Program-made: the position numbers and the translations under genes
Part shown: in pieces, positions 8,302-15,757 of the stretch
Position numbering within the stretch: the first letter of the stretch is position 1
How the letters are laid out: each line of letters starts with the position of its first letter
Assembly (NCBI GenBank): GCA_016867725.1
Contig: VGIX01000025.1
Coordinates: forward strand, 1 to 26,344
Source of the DNA: Candidatus Effluviviaceae Genus I sp.
Lineage (GTDB): Bacteria; Joyebacterota; Joyebacteria; Joyebacterales; Joyebacteraceae
DNA length: 26,344 nucleotides
Direction of reading: 5' to 3'
The notes under the pieces: model-generated
What the model saw: only the letters and a program-made list of their open reading frames with translations
Told to the model about the DNA's origin: nothing
Database searches by the model: none

Positions 8302-8769
8302 CTACCCTCCGAGGCGCACCGGCCTCACGTGCTTGCCCTCGCGCTCGGCCTCCTCGGCCGACACGATCCTCGTGATCACGACCTGCCGCTTCTCCGCCTT
8401 GCGGAGCCTGAGGTCGTACGCCCACACCGCCACGAACGAGACCGCGAGGCACGCGACGGCCAGGACGATGGGAAGCGCCGCGTCCGGAGCGCCCCCCGCG
8501 ATCGCGTTGCCGACGGCGAACCCGATGATCGTCGCGAGCACGGGCACCATGTACACGGCGAACGCCGCCGCGATCACGCGGCCCTCGGCGATCTCGACCT
8601 CCACCGCGTCGCCGGCGGCCGCGCCCGCGGCGTTGCGTGCCAGAAGCAGGAACTGCTTGCCATCCTGCCCCATGAGGCACAGGCCGCACCGGTCGCAGCT
8701 GCCCGTTCCGGGCATCGCCACGACCGCCGCGTCCCCCTGGACCGAGACCACACGGCCGATCTCTCTCAT
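8302..8769 (-). CDS. rseC: RseC/MucC-family membrane protein
   Basis: 155 aa. A cytoplasmic N-terminal domain (REIGRVVSVQGDAAVVAM) carries the cysteine cluster CDRCGLC (about 27-33); two membrane segments follow (AAAFAVYMVPVLATIIGFAV and LPIVLAVACLAVSFVAVWAY) and a basic tail. In enterobacteria RseC works with the Rsx (Rnf) complex to keep SoxR reduced and modulates sigma-E. Here it ends an Rnf-centred operon, supporting an Rnf-linked redox role rather than sigma-E control alone. ATG at 8769 overlaps the stop of the upstream Gx gene (ATGA), with GGAGGAG 9 bases before it. Confidence 0.86.
   Translation of the reverse strand: MREIGRVVSVQGDAAVVAMPGTGSCDRCGLCLMGQDGKQFLLLARNAAGAAAGDAVEVEIAEGRVIAAAFAVYMVPVLATIIGFAVGNAIAGGAPDAALPIVLAVACLAVSFVAVWAYDLRLRKAEKRQVVITRIVSAEEAEREGKHVRPVRLGG
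8306..8310 (-). promoter_or_regulatory. Ribosome binding site pointing to a CTG start of rsfS
   Basis: GGAGG on the minus strand, 7 bases (gtaggct, containing the rseC stop TAG) before CTG at 8298-8296. The next conventional start, GTG 8274, has only a weak AAGAGA before it. Confidence 0.6.
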
Positions 8770-9311
8770 GCGAAAGCGCTCCTCCACGTGCCGACGTGGC
8801 GACCGAGCTTGTCCAGCGCGAACCGGGCCGCGAGACCGGTCGCGAGGCCCGTGACCGCCGAGATGAGGAGCGCGGCGGGCACGAGCCGCGAGACGGCGCC
8901 CGCGAAGAGCCACGCGACGATGGACAGCTGCGCGAGGTTGTGACACGCCGCCCCGACCATGCTGACGCCGACGACGCTGAGCGGCGGCGTCCCCCACCGC
9001 GCGGCGGCCCCCATGCCCAGGGCCGCGGCGAGCCCGCCGCCCATCGACAGCGCGAAGGCCGGCCCCGCGATGGTCCCGGCGAGCGCCGAGGCGACGAGCA
9101 CGCGGAGCGCGGTCACGGCCACCGCCGCCCGCACTCCCATCGTGGCGAGCGCGAACAGCGTCACGATGTTCGAAAGCCCGAGCTTGAGGAAGGGAAGCGG
9201 AGACGGGAACAGGCCCTCCGCGGCGTACAGCACGAGCGACGCCGCGACCAGCGTCCCGACCGTCGCGAGACCGCGCGAGGCGCTCATCCGCTCCCTACCG
9301 CGTTGTGGCAT
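8766..9311 (-). CDS. Gx transporter / heptaprenyl diphosphate synthase component I family membrane protein
   Basis: 181 aa, almost wholly hydrophobic with five or six membrane segments: TLVAASLVLYAAEGLFPSPL, the family-typical FLKLGLSNIVTLFAL, ALRVLVASALAGTIAGPAF and MVGAACHNLAQLSIVAWL. It belongs to the HepT component I/Gx family, membrane proteins of uncertain transport role often found next to NusG-domain-II proteins, apbE, rnf genes and polyprenyl synthases. That is the context here, immediately after the NusG-II gene. Start choice is open: ATG 9311 (GGAG at 5 bases, overlapping the upstream gene by 17 bases) or ATG 9287 (GGGAG at 3 bases, no overlap). The longer form is listed. Confidence 0.85.
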   Translation of the reverse strand: MPQRGRERMSASRGLATVGTLVAASLVLYAAEGLFPSPLPFLKLGLSNIVTLFALATMGVRAAVAVTALRVLVASALAGTIAGPAFALSMGGGLAAALGMGAAARWGTPPLSVVGVSMVGAACHNLAQLSIVAWLFAGAVSRLVPAALLISAVTGLATGLAARFALDKLGRHVGTWRSAFA

Positions 9312-9681
9312 CGATCCGGTCTCCGCCCGCGCCCTGCACGGTGACGATCACACGGTTCGGAACGCAGACGACGGTCCCGCCCCGATTCCTGACGGGTCCC
9401 ATGCGCTCGCAGACGTGCTCCCGGCACGGGGACGACATCACGCTCACGCTCCCTCCGGCGACGACGACCACCGTCACGCCGAGCGGCCCCTCGACATCGT
9501 ATCGCGCGTCCTCATCCAGCCGCACGACGCGCGTGCCGCCCGGCCAGCTGATCCGCGCGTGCCCTCCCGCACCGCCTCTCCACGTCGCCGCAAGGAGCAC
9601 GACGCCGCCTCCGACGAGGGCGTAGAGCACGACCCGGTCCGCCCGCGTGAGCAGGGCGGCCGTCCGCCGCAGACCGGTCAT
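9295..9681 (-). CDS. NusG domain II-containing membrane-anchored protein (DUF1312 type)
   Basis: 128 aa: a short cytoplasmic start (MTGLRRTAALLTRAD), one membrane anchor (RVVLYALVGGGVVLLAATW) and an extracytoplasmic beta domain ending with the family signature, two cysteines in SPCREHVCERMG and a third in GTVVCVPNRVIVTV. In this family the Cys pair and the VCLPNR strand are typical; function is unknown, and the genes usually sit next to Gx/HepT-I, apbE and rnf genes, as here. ATG at 9681 shares one base with the amrS stop (TGATG), implying translational coupling; only a weak GGTG precedes it. Confidence 0.85.
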   Translation of the reverse strand: MTGLRRTAALLTRADRVVLYALVGGGVVLLAATWRGGAGGHARISWPGGTRVVRLDEDARYDVEGPLGVTVVVVAGGSVSVMSSPCREHVCERMGPVRNRGGTVVCVPNRVIVTVQGAGGDRIDATTR

Positions 9682-10673
9682 CACGAGCACCACACGATGT
9701 CCGCGGCCCTCCCGCACCGCCTGCAGTTGCGGCCCGACAGGCCGACGATCGACGTCTGATGGCCGGTTCGCCGCACGAGCAGGTTCCCGCACACCGGGCA
9801 GTGCGTGTGGCTTCGTTCCTGCCGCCCCGTGTTCCCGAGATAGACGTAGTACAGCTTCTCGGCCGCGATGTCCGCGGCGCGCGTGAGCGTCGAAAGCGGC
9901 GTCGCGGGGACGGTCATCCGGTGCTGCGGGAAGTACCTCGAGAAGTGGAGCGGGATCCTCACGTCCACGCCGGCGACGAACCGCGCGAGCTCGCGCGTCT
10001 CGTCCGGGGAGTCGTTGAGCCCGGGGATGAGCAGGTTCGTGACCTCCACGTGGCAGGCCTCGGCGGCGATCCGGATCGTCCGCAGGACCGACTCGAGCCC
10101 GTCCACGCGGCAGTGCTCGCGGTAGAACCCCGGCCGCATCGACTTGAGGTCCACGTTCATCGCGTCGACGAGCGGCAGAAGCTCCCTGAGCGGCCTCTCG
10201 TTGATGACGCCGTTGGTGACGAGGACGTTCTTAAGGCCCCTCTCGTGCGCGAGCGCCCCCGCCTCGAGGATGTACTCGAACCACACGAGTGGCTCGGTGT
10301 AGGTGTACGCGATCCCGAAGGACCCCGACTCGACCGCGATGCGCACGAGCTCGAACGCCGGAAGGGGGCTCGTGCGCGCGGGCTCCTGCGAGATCGTCCA
10401 GTTCTGGCAGAAGTCGCACCGCAGGTTGCAGCCGTTGCACGCGACGGACAGGATCTCGCGTCCCGGACAGACGTGGTACAGGGGCTTCTTCTCGATCGGG
10501 TCCATCGCGAGCGACACGCAGCGGCCGAAGTTGTCGGCCTGAAGCGCCCCCCCGCGGTTCACTCTCCCGAGGCAGATGCCGTGGCCGCCCTCCGGGATGA
10601 CGCAGGACTGCGGGCAGAGGAGGCAGTGCGCGCGCCCCTCTCCCGCCGGCTCCCAGTGTGCAGCCTCGGCCAT
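9681..10673 (-). CDS. amrS: AmmeMemoRadiSam-system radical SAM enzyme (AmrS/PflA-like)
   Basis: 330 aa. The N-terminal cysteine motif HCLLCPQSC with a third Cys in HGICLGRVN precedes the radical SAM site CNLRCDFCQNW, which would ligate a 4Fe-4S cluster and S-adenosylmethionine. The core contains TYTEPLVWFEY, VTNGVINERPL, AMNVDLKSM and LLIPGLND. The C-terminus is a zinc-ribbon-like tail (HCPVCGNLL and CRRCGRAADIVW). This is the layout of AmrS proteins, whose usual partners are Memo and AMMECR1 proteins; neither is visible here. The family was earlier labelled PflA-like. It lies between apbE (14-base gap) and the NusG-II gene (1-base overlap). Start MAEAAHWEP at 10673 follows a GGGGGGAG run, with short spacing. 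Confidence 0.9.
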   Translation of the reverse strand: MAEAAHWEPAGEGRAHCLLCPQSCVIPEGGHGICLGRVNRGGALQADNFGRCVSLAMDPIEKKPLYHVCPGREILSVACNGCNLRCDFCQNWTISQEPARTSPLPAFELVRIAVESGSFGIAYTYTEPLVWFEYILEAGALAHERGLKNVLVTNGVINERPLRELLPLVDAMNVDLKSMRPGFYREHCRVDGLESVLRTIRIAAEACHVEVTNLLIPGLNDSPDETRELARFVAGVDVRIPLHFSRYFPQHRMTVPATPLSTLTRAADIAAEKLYYVYLGNTGRQERSHTHCPVCGNLLVRRTGHQTSIVGLSGRNCRRCGRAADIVWCS

Positions 10674-10687
10674 GCTCCCCCCGGACC

Positions 10688-11728
10688 CTACGTCTCCTCC
10701 GCGAAGCGCTCCGCGAGACCCGACGACACGAGAACGCGGTCCACGTCGTCCTGCCCCGTGACGATGACGCCTTCCACGCCGTCCAGCGTCTCGATGAGCT
10801 CCATCCCTCGCTCGGCTCCCAGAACGAACACCGCCGTGGAGAGAGCGTCCGCGTCGATGGCCCGCGCCGTCACGACGGTCACGCTCATCACGCCGTGCGC
10901 CGGCTGTCCCGTCTTCGGGTCGAGAATGTGGTGGTAGCGCCGGCCGTCCACGACCGTGAAGTGCTGGTAGTCCCCCGAGGTCGCGACGCTCCCGCGCTCG
11001 ACGAACAGCGTGCCCAGGATGCCCTCGCGGCGCGGGTGCTTGATGCCGACGCGCCACATCCCGCCGCGGGGCGGCGCGCCCAGGAAGCCGATGTTGCCTC
11101 CGGCGTCCACGATGCCCGACTGGATCCCCCGCAGGCGCAGCGCCCGCACCGCGCGGTCGACCGCGTGCCCCTTGGCGATGCCGTCGAGGTCCAGCGACAT
11201 CCCGAGCGGGACGGTGAGCGTTCCGGCGCCCGCGTTCAGCGCGAGCTTCGTGTAGTCGACCTTCGGAAGGGCGGCGCTCACGGCGGACCGGCTCGGGACG
11301 CGCATCCCCTCGGGCCCGAGCCACAGCGCGACGAGCGGAGCCACGGTCACGTCGAAGGCCCCGCCCGAGACCCTGCTGAAGTGCAATGAGCGCTCGATGA
11401 CGGAGGCGAGCTCGCCGCCGATGCTCACGCGGTCGCCGGTCCTGCCGCCGGCGTTGATCCTGGAGATCTCGCCGGACGCCGCGTGGCGGCTCGTGAGGGA
11501 CTCCACCCGCTCCATCTCGGCGAAGGCCGCCTCGATGGCCCCGCGGCCGCGCTCGGAGTCGTTCGTGAACACGGTGACGGAGACGACCGTGCCCAGGAGA
11601 AGCCGCTGGTCCTCAAGCCTCGCCGGCCCGGCGGCGCCGCCACGCCGCACGGCGTACGTCGCCACGAGCGCAACGACGAGCGCGAACCCAAGGATCTCGA
11701 GGAGGAGCCGCCTCCGCTCGCCCGTCAC
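10688..11728 (-). CDS. apbE: FAD:protein FMN transferase (ApbE)
   Basis: ApbE transfers FMN from FAD to threonines of target proteins in the periplasm; RnfG and RnfD, encoded just upstream, are classic targets. Visible signatures: LLLGTVVSVTVF, a helix with MERVESLTSR, ISRINAGG, GGAFDVTVAPLV, SLDLDGIAKGHAVD, GIVDAGGNIGFLG, SGDYQHF, HHILDPKTGQPA (magnesium/FAD region) and DADALSTAVFVLG. An N-terminal anchor (LLLEILGFALVVALVATYAV) places it outside the cytoplasmic membrane. The start is uncertain: GTG 11728 gives 346 aa with GGGGGA 4-5 bases before and a normal signal-anchor layout; GTG 11788 would add 20 residues but lacks a ribosome binding site. Confidence 0.93.
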   Translation of the reverse strand: MTGERRRLLLEILGFALVVALVATYAVRRGGAAGPARLEDQRLLLGTVVSVTVFTNDSERGRGAIEAAFAEMERVESLTSRHAASGEISRINAGGRTGDRVSIGGELASVIERSLHFSRVSGGAFDVTVAPLVALWLGPEGMRVPSRSAVSAALPKVDYTKLALNAGAGTLTVPLGMSLDLDGIAKGHAVDRAVRALRLRGIQSGIVDAGGNIGFLGAPPRGGMWRVGIKHPRREGILGTLFVERGSVATSGDYQHFTVVDGRRYHHILDPKTGQPAHGVMSVTVVTARAIDADALSTAVFVLGAERGMELIETLDGVEGVIVTGQDDVDRVLVSSGLAERFAEET

Positions 11729-11814
11729 CCGGTCCCCCAACGCGCCATGCCCATGTCCCGCCGCAAGGAAGCGAAGTGACGATACCACGCGGGGATGCCC
11801 AAGTCAAAGGGGGG

Positions 11815-12777
11815 TCAGCCGCCGGCGGCCACCAGCGCCGAGAGGGCGATGACGACGCCGAGCACGGCGTGGAGCTTGAGAGCGGCCCGCTGCGCCGCGG
11901 CGAGGTCGGCCGGTCGAGCGTGCCGGGACCAGCAGTCCACGACGACGGTCCGCGCCAGGCCGAACGCGAGCACGGCGACGAGCGTGAGCGGGATGAGAGA
12001 CGCCGTGAAGACGGCGAGGAACAGGCTCGCGAAGGCGAGCGTCGTGAGCGCGAGAACGCCCCAGCGACCGGCCGCGCGGGCGCCGACGCGCGTCACGAGC
12101 GTGGCCTTGCCCGCCGCCGCGTCGGGCACGGCGTCCACGATCTCATTGACCCAGAGAACGAGCGCGACGGCGAACGAGAGCGGCAGGGACGCGACCACGA
12201 CCTGCCACGAGACCGTGCGCGCCTGCACGAAGTACGCGCCCACGACCGGCAGCACGCCGAAGAGGAGCGCGACCGCGACCTCGCCGAGGCCCCTGTGCGA
12301 GAGCTTGAGAGGCGGCGCCGTGTAGAAGTAGCCTCCCAGAACGCCGACGACCCCGAGGACCAGCGCCAGATTGCCCGGCAGGACCGCGTTGAGCCACAGG
12401 CCGAGGCCGGCCGCCGCCGCGTAGCAGGCGATCGCGCCCGCGAGGAATGCCCCGGCCGGTAGCGCGCCGGCCTGGATGAGTCCCGAACCGCCTGAGAGCG
12501 AGCCGTGCCTCGGGTTCACGCGGTCGGCCGCGCTGCGGTCGTCGTGGTACTCGTTGGCGAGGTTGGAGGCGATGTGGATGAGGAGCACGGCAAGGAGCGT
12601 GACGGCGAACCGCCCCGAGCTCCAGACGAACCCCTCGGGCCGAAGCCAGAACGGCAGCGTCGAGCCCACGAGCACCGGGAGGATCGACACGGGCCAGAAG
12701 TGGACCCGCGTGGCCAGGAGGATCCGGAGCGGCGTGCCCGGGCGTCCTTGCCGTCCCGCCATCTCGCCGCGCGCCAT
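11815..12777 (-). CDS. menA: 1,4-dihydroxy-2-naphthoate prenyltransferase (MenA, UbiA superfamily)
   Basis: 320 aa membrane enzyme with about eight hydrophobic helices. The first aspartate-rich site NLANEYHDDRSAADRVN (N-x3-Y-x-D-D type) and the following SLSGGSGLIQAG resemble MenA (NDYxD and GSGxI patterns) more than UbiA; the second motif NEIVDAVPDAAAGKATL holds DxxxD. YFYTAPPLKLSHRGLGE is the conserved loop. It would attach the polyprenyl tail to the naphthoate ring of menaquinone (or a related ring). ATG at 12777 starts one base after the rnfB stop, with GGAGAGG upstream. No other men genes are in view. A different UbiA-family substrate cannot be excluded. Confidence 0.85.
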   Translation of the reverse strand: MARGEMAGRQGRPGTPLRILLATRVHFWPVSILPVLVGSTLPFWLRPEGFVWSSGRFAVTLLAVLLIHIASNLANEYHDDRSAADRVNPRHGSLSGGSGLIQAGALPAGAFLAGAIACYAAAAGLGLWLNAVLPGNLALVLGVVGVLGGYFYTAPPLKLSHRGLGEVAVALLFGVLPVVGAYFVQARTVSWQVVVASLPLSFAVALVLWVNEIVDAVPDAAAGKATLVTRVGARAAGRWGVLALTTLAFASLFLAVFTASLIPLTLVAVLAFGLARTVVVDCWSRHARPADLAAAQRAALKLHAVLGVVIALSALVAAGG

Positions 12778-12778
12778 G

Positions 12779-13789
12779 TCAGGACCTCTCCTTCTGCGGG
12801 CCGAGGGCCCCGACCATCGTGATCGCCCGGGTCGGGCAGACGTCGAGGCACAGCCCGCACCCGATGCAGGCCCCGCGCGAGACCTCGTGCCGCTGTCCGG
12901 GCTCGCCCGTGATCGCCTTGACCGGGCAGACCTCCTTGCACCGGCCCTTTCCCTCGCAGCGCGAGCCGATGAGCGCCTTCGGGCGGACCTTCACCTCGTC
13001 GATGATCGCCTTGGTCGGGCACACGGCCGCGCAGATCCCGCAGTTCGTGCACTTCGTGTAGTCGATGACGGCGAGGTTGTCGTCCATGCGGATCGCGCCG
13101 TGGGGGCACTTCTTCACGCACAGCTGGCAGGCGATGCACGCGACCGAGCAGACCTTCTTCGCCGCCGGGCCCTTGTCGTGCGACGAGCACCGAACATGGA
13201 CCCGCATGTCGCGCGGCGCGAGCTCGATGATCCCGACGGGGCAGGCCTCGACGCACTTGCCGCATCCCGTGCAGCGCTTCGCATCGATGCGGACGCGTCC
13301 TTCCTCGTCGATCGCGATGGCTCCGAAGGGGCAGACCGAGCGGCAGGTGCCGAGGCCCAGGCATCCGAAGATGCACGCCTTGGGATGCCCTCCGACGAGC
13401 AGGGCCGCCCGGCAGTCCTCGATCCCCTCGTAGGTCACGCGCTGGACGGACGTGGATGCGCCCCCTGCGCAGTGCACGACGGCGACCTTGGGAACGAGCT
13501 GCGCGTGCTCCGTGCCGAGGATCTCGGCGACCTTCACCATCGTCTCGTTCCCGCCGGGCGGGCAGACGGCGCCCTCCGCGACGTCGCCCTTCACGGCGGC
13601 CTCCGCGAACCCCTGGCAGCCGGGGAACCCGCAGGCGCCGCAGTTCACCCCGGGGAGCGCCGCGAGCACCTTCTCGACCCTGGGGTCGCGGCGCACGGCG
13701 AACACGCGGGACGCGTACGCGAGCATCGCGCCGAACGCGGCGGCAAGCCCGGTGAGCGACACCACGGATCTCGCAAGGACCGACTGCAC
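12779..13789 (-). CDS. rnfB: Rnf complex subunit RnfB (polyferredoxin)
   Basis: 336 aa. A single N-terminal membrane helix is followed by the 4Fe-4S domain VNCGACGFPGC with a fourth Cys in CPPGG (Cys50, 53, 58, 76). Further cysteine sets: Cys139/143/149/153 (CIFGCLGLGTCRSVCP), Cys173-183 (CTGCGKCVEACP), Cys218-228 (CIACQLCVKKCP), Cys247-257 (CTNCGICAAVCP), an incomplete set at Cys278/284/288 and Cys308-318 (CIGCGLCLDVCP). It is the ferredoxin-accepting subunit of the ion-pumping ferredoxin:NAD oxidoreductase. Length and cluster layout match clostridial-type RnfB, longer than the proteobacterial form. GTG start at 13789 with GGAGG 5 bases before it; rnfA ends 16 bases upstream. Confidence 0.96.
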   Translation of the reverse strand: MQSVLARSVVSLTGLAAAFGAMLAYASRVFAVRRDPRVEKVLAALPGVNCGACGFPGCQGFAEAAVKGDVAEGAVCPPGGNETMVKVAEILGTEHAQLVPKVAVVHCAGGASTSVQRVTYEGIEDCRAALLVGGHPKACIFGCLGLGTCRSVCPFGAIAIDEEGRVRIDAKRCTGCGKCVEACPVGIIELAPRDMRVHVRCSSHDKGPAAKKVCSVACIACQLCVKKCPHGAIRMDDNLAVIDYTKCTNCGICAAVCPTKAIIDEVKVRPKALIGSRCEGKGRCKEVCPVKAITGEPGQRHEVSRGACIGCGLCLDVCPTRAITMVGALGPQKERS

Positions 13790-13805
13790 TCCGTCCTCCT
13801 GCCCT

Positions 13806-14417
13806 CTACCCGACCCGGAGCCCGGTGAAGCCGAGGAACGCTATGGCCATGAGCCCCGCGATGACGAACGTGATCGGGATGCCGCGCATCGACTTCGGGA
13901 TCGCGTCGAGCTGGATGCGCTCCCGGATGGCCGCCATGAGCACGAGCGCCAGCGTGAACCCGACGCCGGCAGCGAATCCGTGCACGACGGTGTAGATGAA
14001 GCTCGCGTTCCGGGCGATCCCCGTCACCATGAACTCGTCCACGTTCACGACGGCGACGCCGAGCACCGCGCAGTTGGTCGTGATGAGCGGGAGGTAGATC
14101 CCGAGCGACCTGTGGAGCGCGGGCGCCGTCTTCTCCATCACCATCTCGACGAACTGCACGAGGGTCGCGATGACGAGGATGAAGGCGATCGTCCTCAGGT
14201 AGACGATGCCGAGCGGGACGAGGAGGTACGTGTACACGAACCACGTCGCGAGCGACGCGAGGGTCATCACGAAGATGACGGCCATGCCCATGCCCACCGC
14301 CGAGTCCAGGTCCTTCGAGACGCCGACGAACGGGCACAGCCCGAGATAGCGCATGAGCACGAAGTTCGAGACGAAGATCGCGCCGACCACAACGGCGAGC
14401 AGATGACCGAGGTCCAT
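13806..14417 (-). CDS. rnfA: Rnf complex integral membrane subunit RnfA
   Basis: 203 aa, six predicted membrane helices. Family signatures: the N-terminal FVSNFVLMRYLGLCPFVGVS, containing the Cys of the intramembrane iron-sulfur site, YLPLITTNCAVLGVAV with the second conserved Cys, and GFTLALVLMAAIRERI. RnfA and RnfE form the inverted-topology core that passes electrons and drives Na+ or H+ translocation. ATG at 14417 lies 3 bases after the rnfE stop with a GGGG ribosome binding site inside the end of rnfE, implying tight coupling. Confidence 0.97.
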   Translation of the reverse strand: MDLGHLLAVVVGAIFVSNFVLMRYLGLCPFVGVSKDLDSAVGMGMAVIFVMTLASLATWFVYTYLLVPLGIVYLRTIAFILVIATLVQFVEMVMEKTAPALHRSLGIYLPLITTNCAVLGVAVVNVDEFMVTGIARNASFIYTVVHGFAAGVGFTLALVLMAAIRERIQLDAIPKSMRGIPITFVIAGLMAIAFLGFTGLRVG

Positions 14418-14420
14418 CGC

Positions 14421-15047
14421 CTACCCCTTCGGGTTCCGGGCCGCGTCCGCCTTCCGCGCCGCCCTGGCGTCGAGCACGTTGAGGTACCCCATGAGGAGGC
14501 CCATCGTGATGAACCCCCCGGGCGCCAGGAGCACGAGCAGCACCGGCTGGAACTTCGGGCCGAACACCATGTACCCGAACAGCTTGCCGTCGCCGAGGAC
14601 CTCGCGGATCGTCCCGATGACGACGAGCGCGAGCGTGAAGCCGATGCCCATGCCCACGGCGTCCAGGATCGACGCGCGCAGGCCGCTCTTCGCGGCGAAC
14701 GCCTCGGCCCTGGCCATGATGATGCAGTTCACGACGATGAGCGGGATGAAGATCCCGAGCGACTTCGAGAGCTCGGGAAGATACGCGCCCATGACGAGCT
14801 CGACGATCGTGACGAAGCTCGCGATCACGATGATGAAGCAGGGAATGCGCACCCTCGCCGGGATGAGCTTCCTGAGAAGCGAGATCACGACGTTCGACCC
14901 GAGGAGCACGAAGGTCGCCGCGGCGCCCATGCCGAGGCCGTTCTCGACCGACGTGGTGACGGCGAGCGTGGGGCACAGCCCGAGGGCGAGCCGGAACACC
15001 GGGTTCTCCCGGTAGACGCCCTTCACGAGCTCCCGCATGGAACTCAT
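14421..15047 (-). CDS. rnfE: Rnf complex integral membrane subunit RnfE
   Basis: 208 aa homologue of RnfA with six helices: NPVFRLALGLCPTLAVTTSV (first conserved Cys), GAYLPELSKSLGIFIPLIVV, VNCIIMARAEAF (second Cys) and GFTLALVVIGTIREVLG, followed by a hydrophobic LLVLLAPGGFITMGLLMGYL and a charged tail. Together with RnfA it forms the ion-translocating core. The start overlaps the rnfG stop by 4 bases (ATGA). Confidence 0.97.
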   Translation of the reverse strand: MSSMRELVKGVYRENPVFRLALGLCPTLAVTTSVENGLGMGAAATFVLLGSNVVISLLRKLIPARVRIPCFIIVIASFVTIVELVMGAYLPELSKSLGIFIPLIVVNCIIMARAEAFAAKSGLRASILDAVGMGIGFTLALVVIGTIREVLGDGKLFGYMVFGPKFQPVLLVLLAPGGFITMGLLMGYLNVLDARAARKADAARNPKG

Positions 15048-15757
15048 GGCGCCGCCTCCGTCGTCGACGTCGGGACGCCCGGCTCAGCCCGAGCCGCCGT
15101 CGCGCCCTGCTCCGCCGCCTCGACCGGTGCCACGATCGAGCGGAGCATCGCGATGCCCCGCCGCACGGAGCCGGTCACGGCCTCGGAGCTGATCGTGGCG
15201 CCCGTGACGGCGAGCACGCCGTCGTCGGCCCGGCTCTTCACGACCCTGAGCCTGCTCTCGTCGCGCCCGTCGAACTGCGCCTGGAACCAGGGCCTGAGCC
15301 CCTCCTCGCCTACAGCCTTCCCCGCGAGCATCTGCCACAGCGTGTTCCTCGAGGCGACCTCCTGGATCTTCGTGCCCAGCCCCGGTGTCTCGCGCTGCGA
15401 GATGATGCGGATGCCGGTGACGGCGAACGCGGTGTCCACGCCGACCATGGTGGCGATGGTGCTCGAGTAGCCCCTGCCGTAGGCGACGAACGTGTACCCG
15501 GCCGCCTCCGTCGACCCCTCGGACGGGTACGCCGCGTAGCACACGAAGCGCGCCCCGTTCATGACGGAGTCGGTCTCGACCCTCTCGAACACAGCCCCCT
15601 CGACCTCCGGGAGCACCTCCCTGCGGGCGGCCTCCTGCTCCTCGAGGTCGTAACGCTCCTTCACCTCGCGCGTGGCCTGGTAGGCGACGGAGAGCGCCAC
15701 GCTCGCGGCGCACGCGATGACGGTGAGGGTCCCCGCGAGCTTCAGGAAGTCACGCAC
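15044..15757 (-). CDS. rnfG: Rnf complex flavoprotein subunit RnfG
   Basis: 237 aa: one N-terminal membrane anchor (LAGTLTVIACAASVALSVAY), then a periplasmic FMN-binding domain. ISQRETPGLGTKIQE is the conserved pre-flavin motif and TGATISSEAV holds the threonine (Thr188) expected to be covalently flavinylated by ApbE. The C-terminal tail (about 213-237) is Ala/Glu/Thr-rich. GTG start at 15757 with GGAGG 9 bases before it; the gene overlaps the end of rnfD by 8 bases and the start of rnfE by 4. Confidence 0.96.
   Translation of the reverse strand: MRDFLKLAGTLTVIACAASVALSVAYQATREVKERYDLEEQEAARREVLPEVEGAVFERVETDSVMNGARFVCYAAYPSEGSTEAAGYTFVAYGRGYSSTIATMVGVDTAFAVTGIRIISQRETPGLGTKIQEVASRNTLWQMLAGKAVGEEGLRPWFQAQFDGRDESRLRVVKSRADDGVLAVTGATISSEAVTGSVRRGIAMLRSIVAPVEAAEQGATAARAEPGVPTSTTEAAP

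Noticed and set aside
12779-13789. RnfB carrying extra ferredoxin clusters as a novelty
   Set aside because: The length (336 aa) and cysteine layout correspond to clostridial-type RnfB, so this is not unusual.
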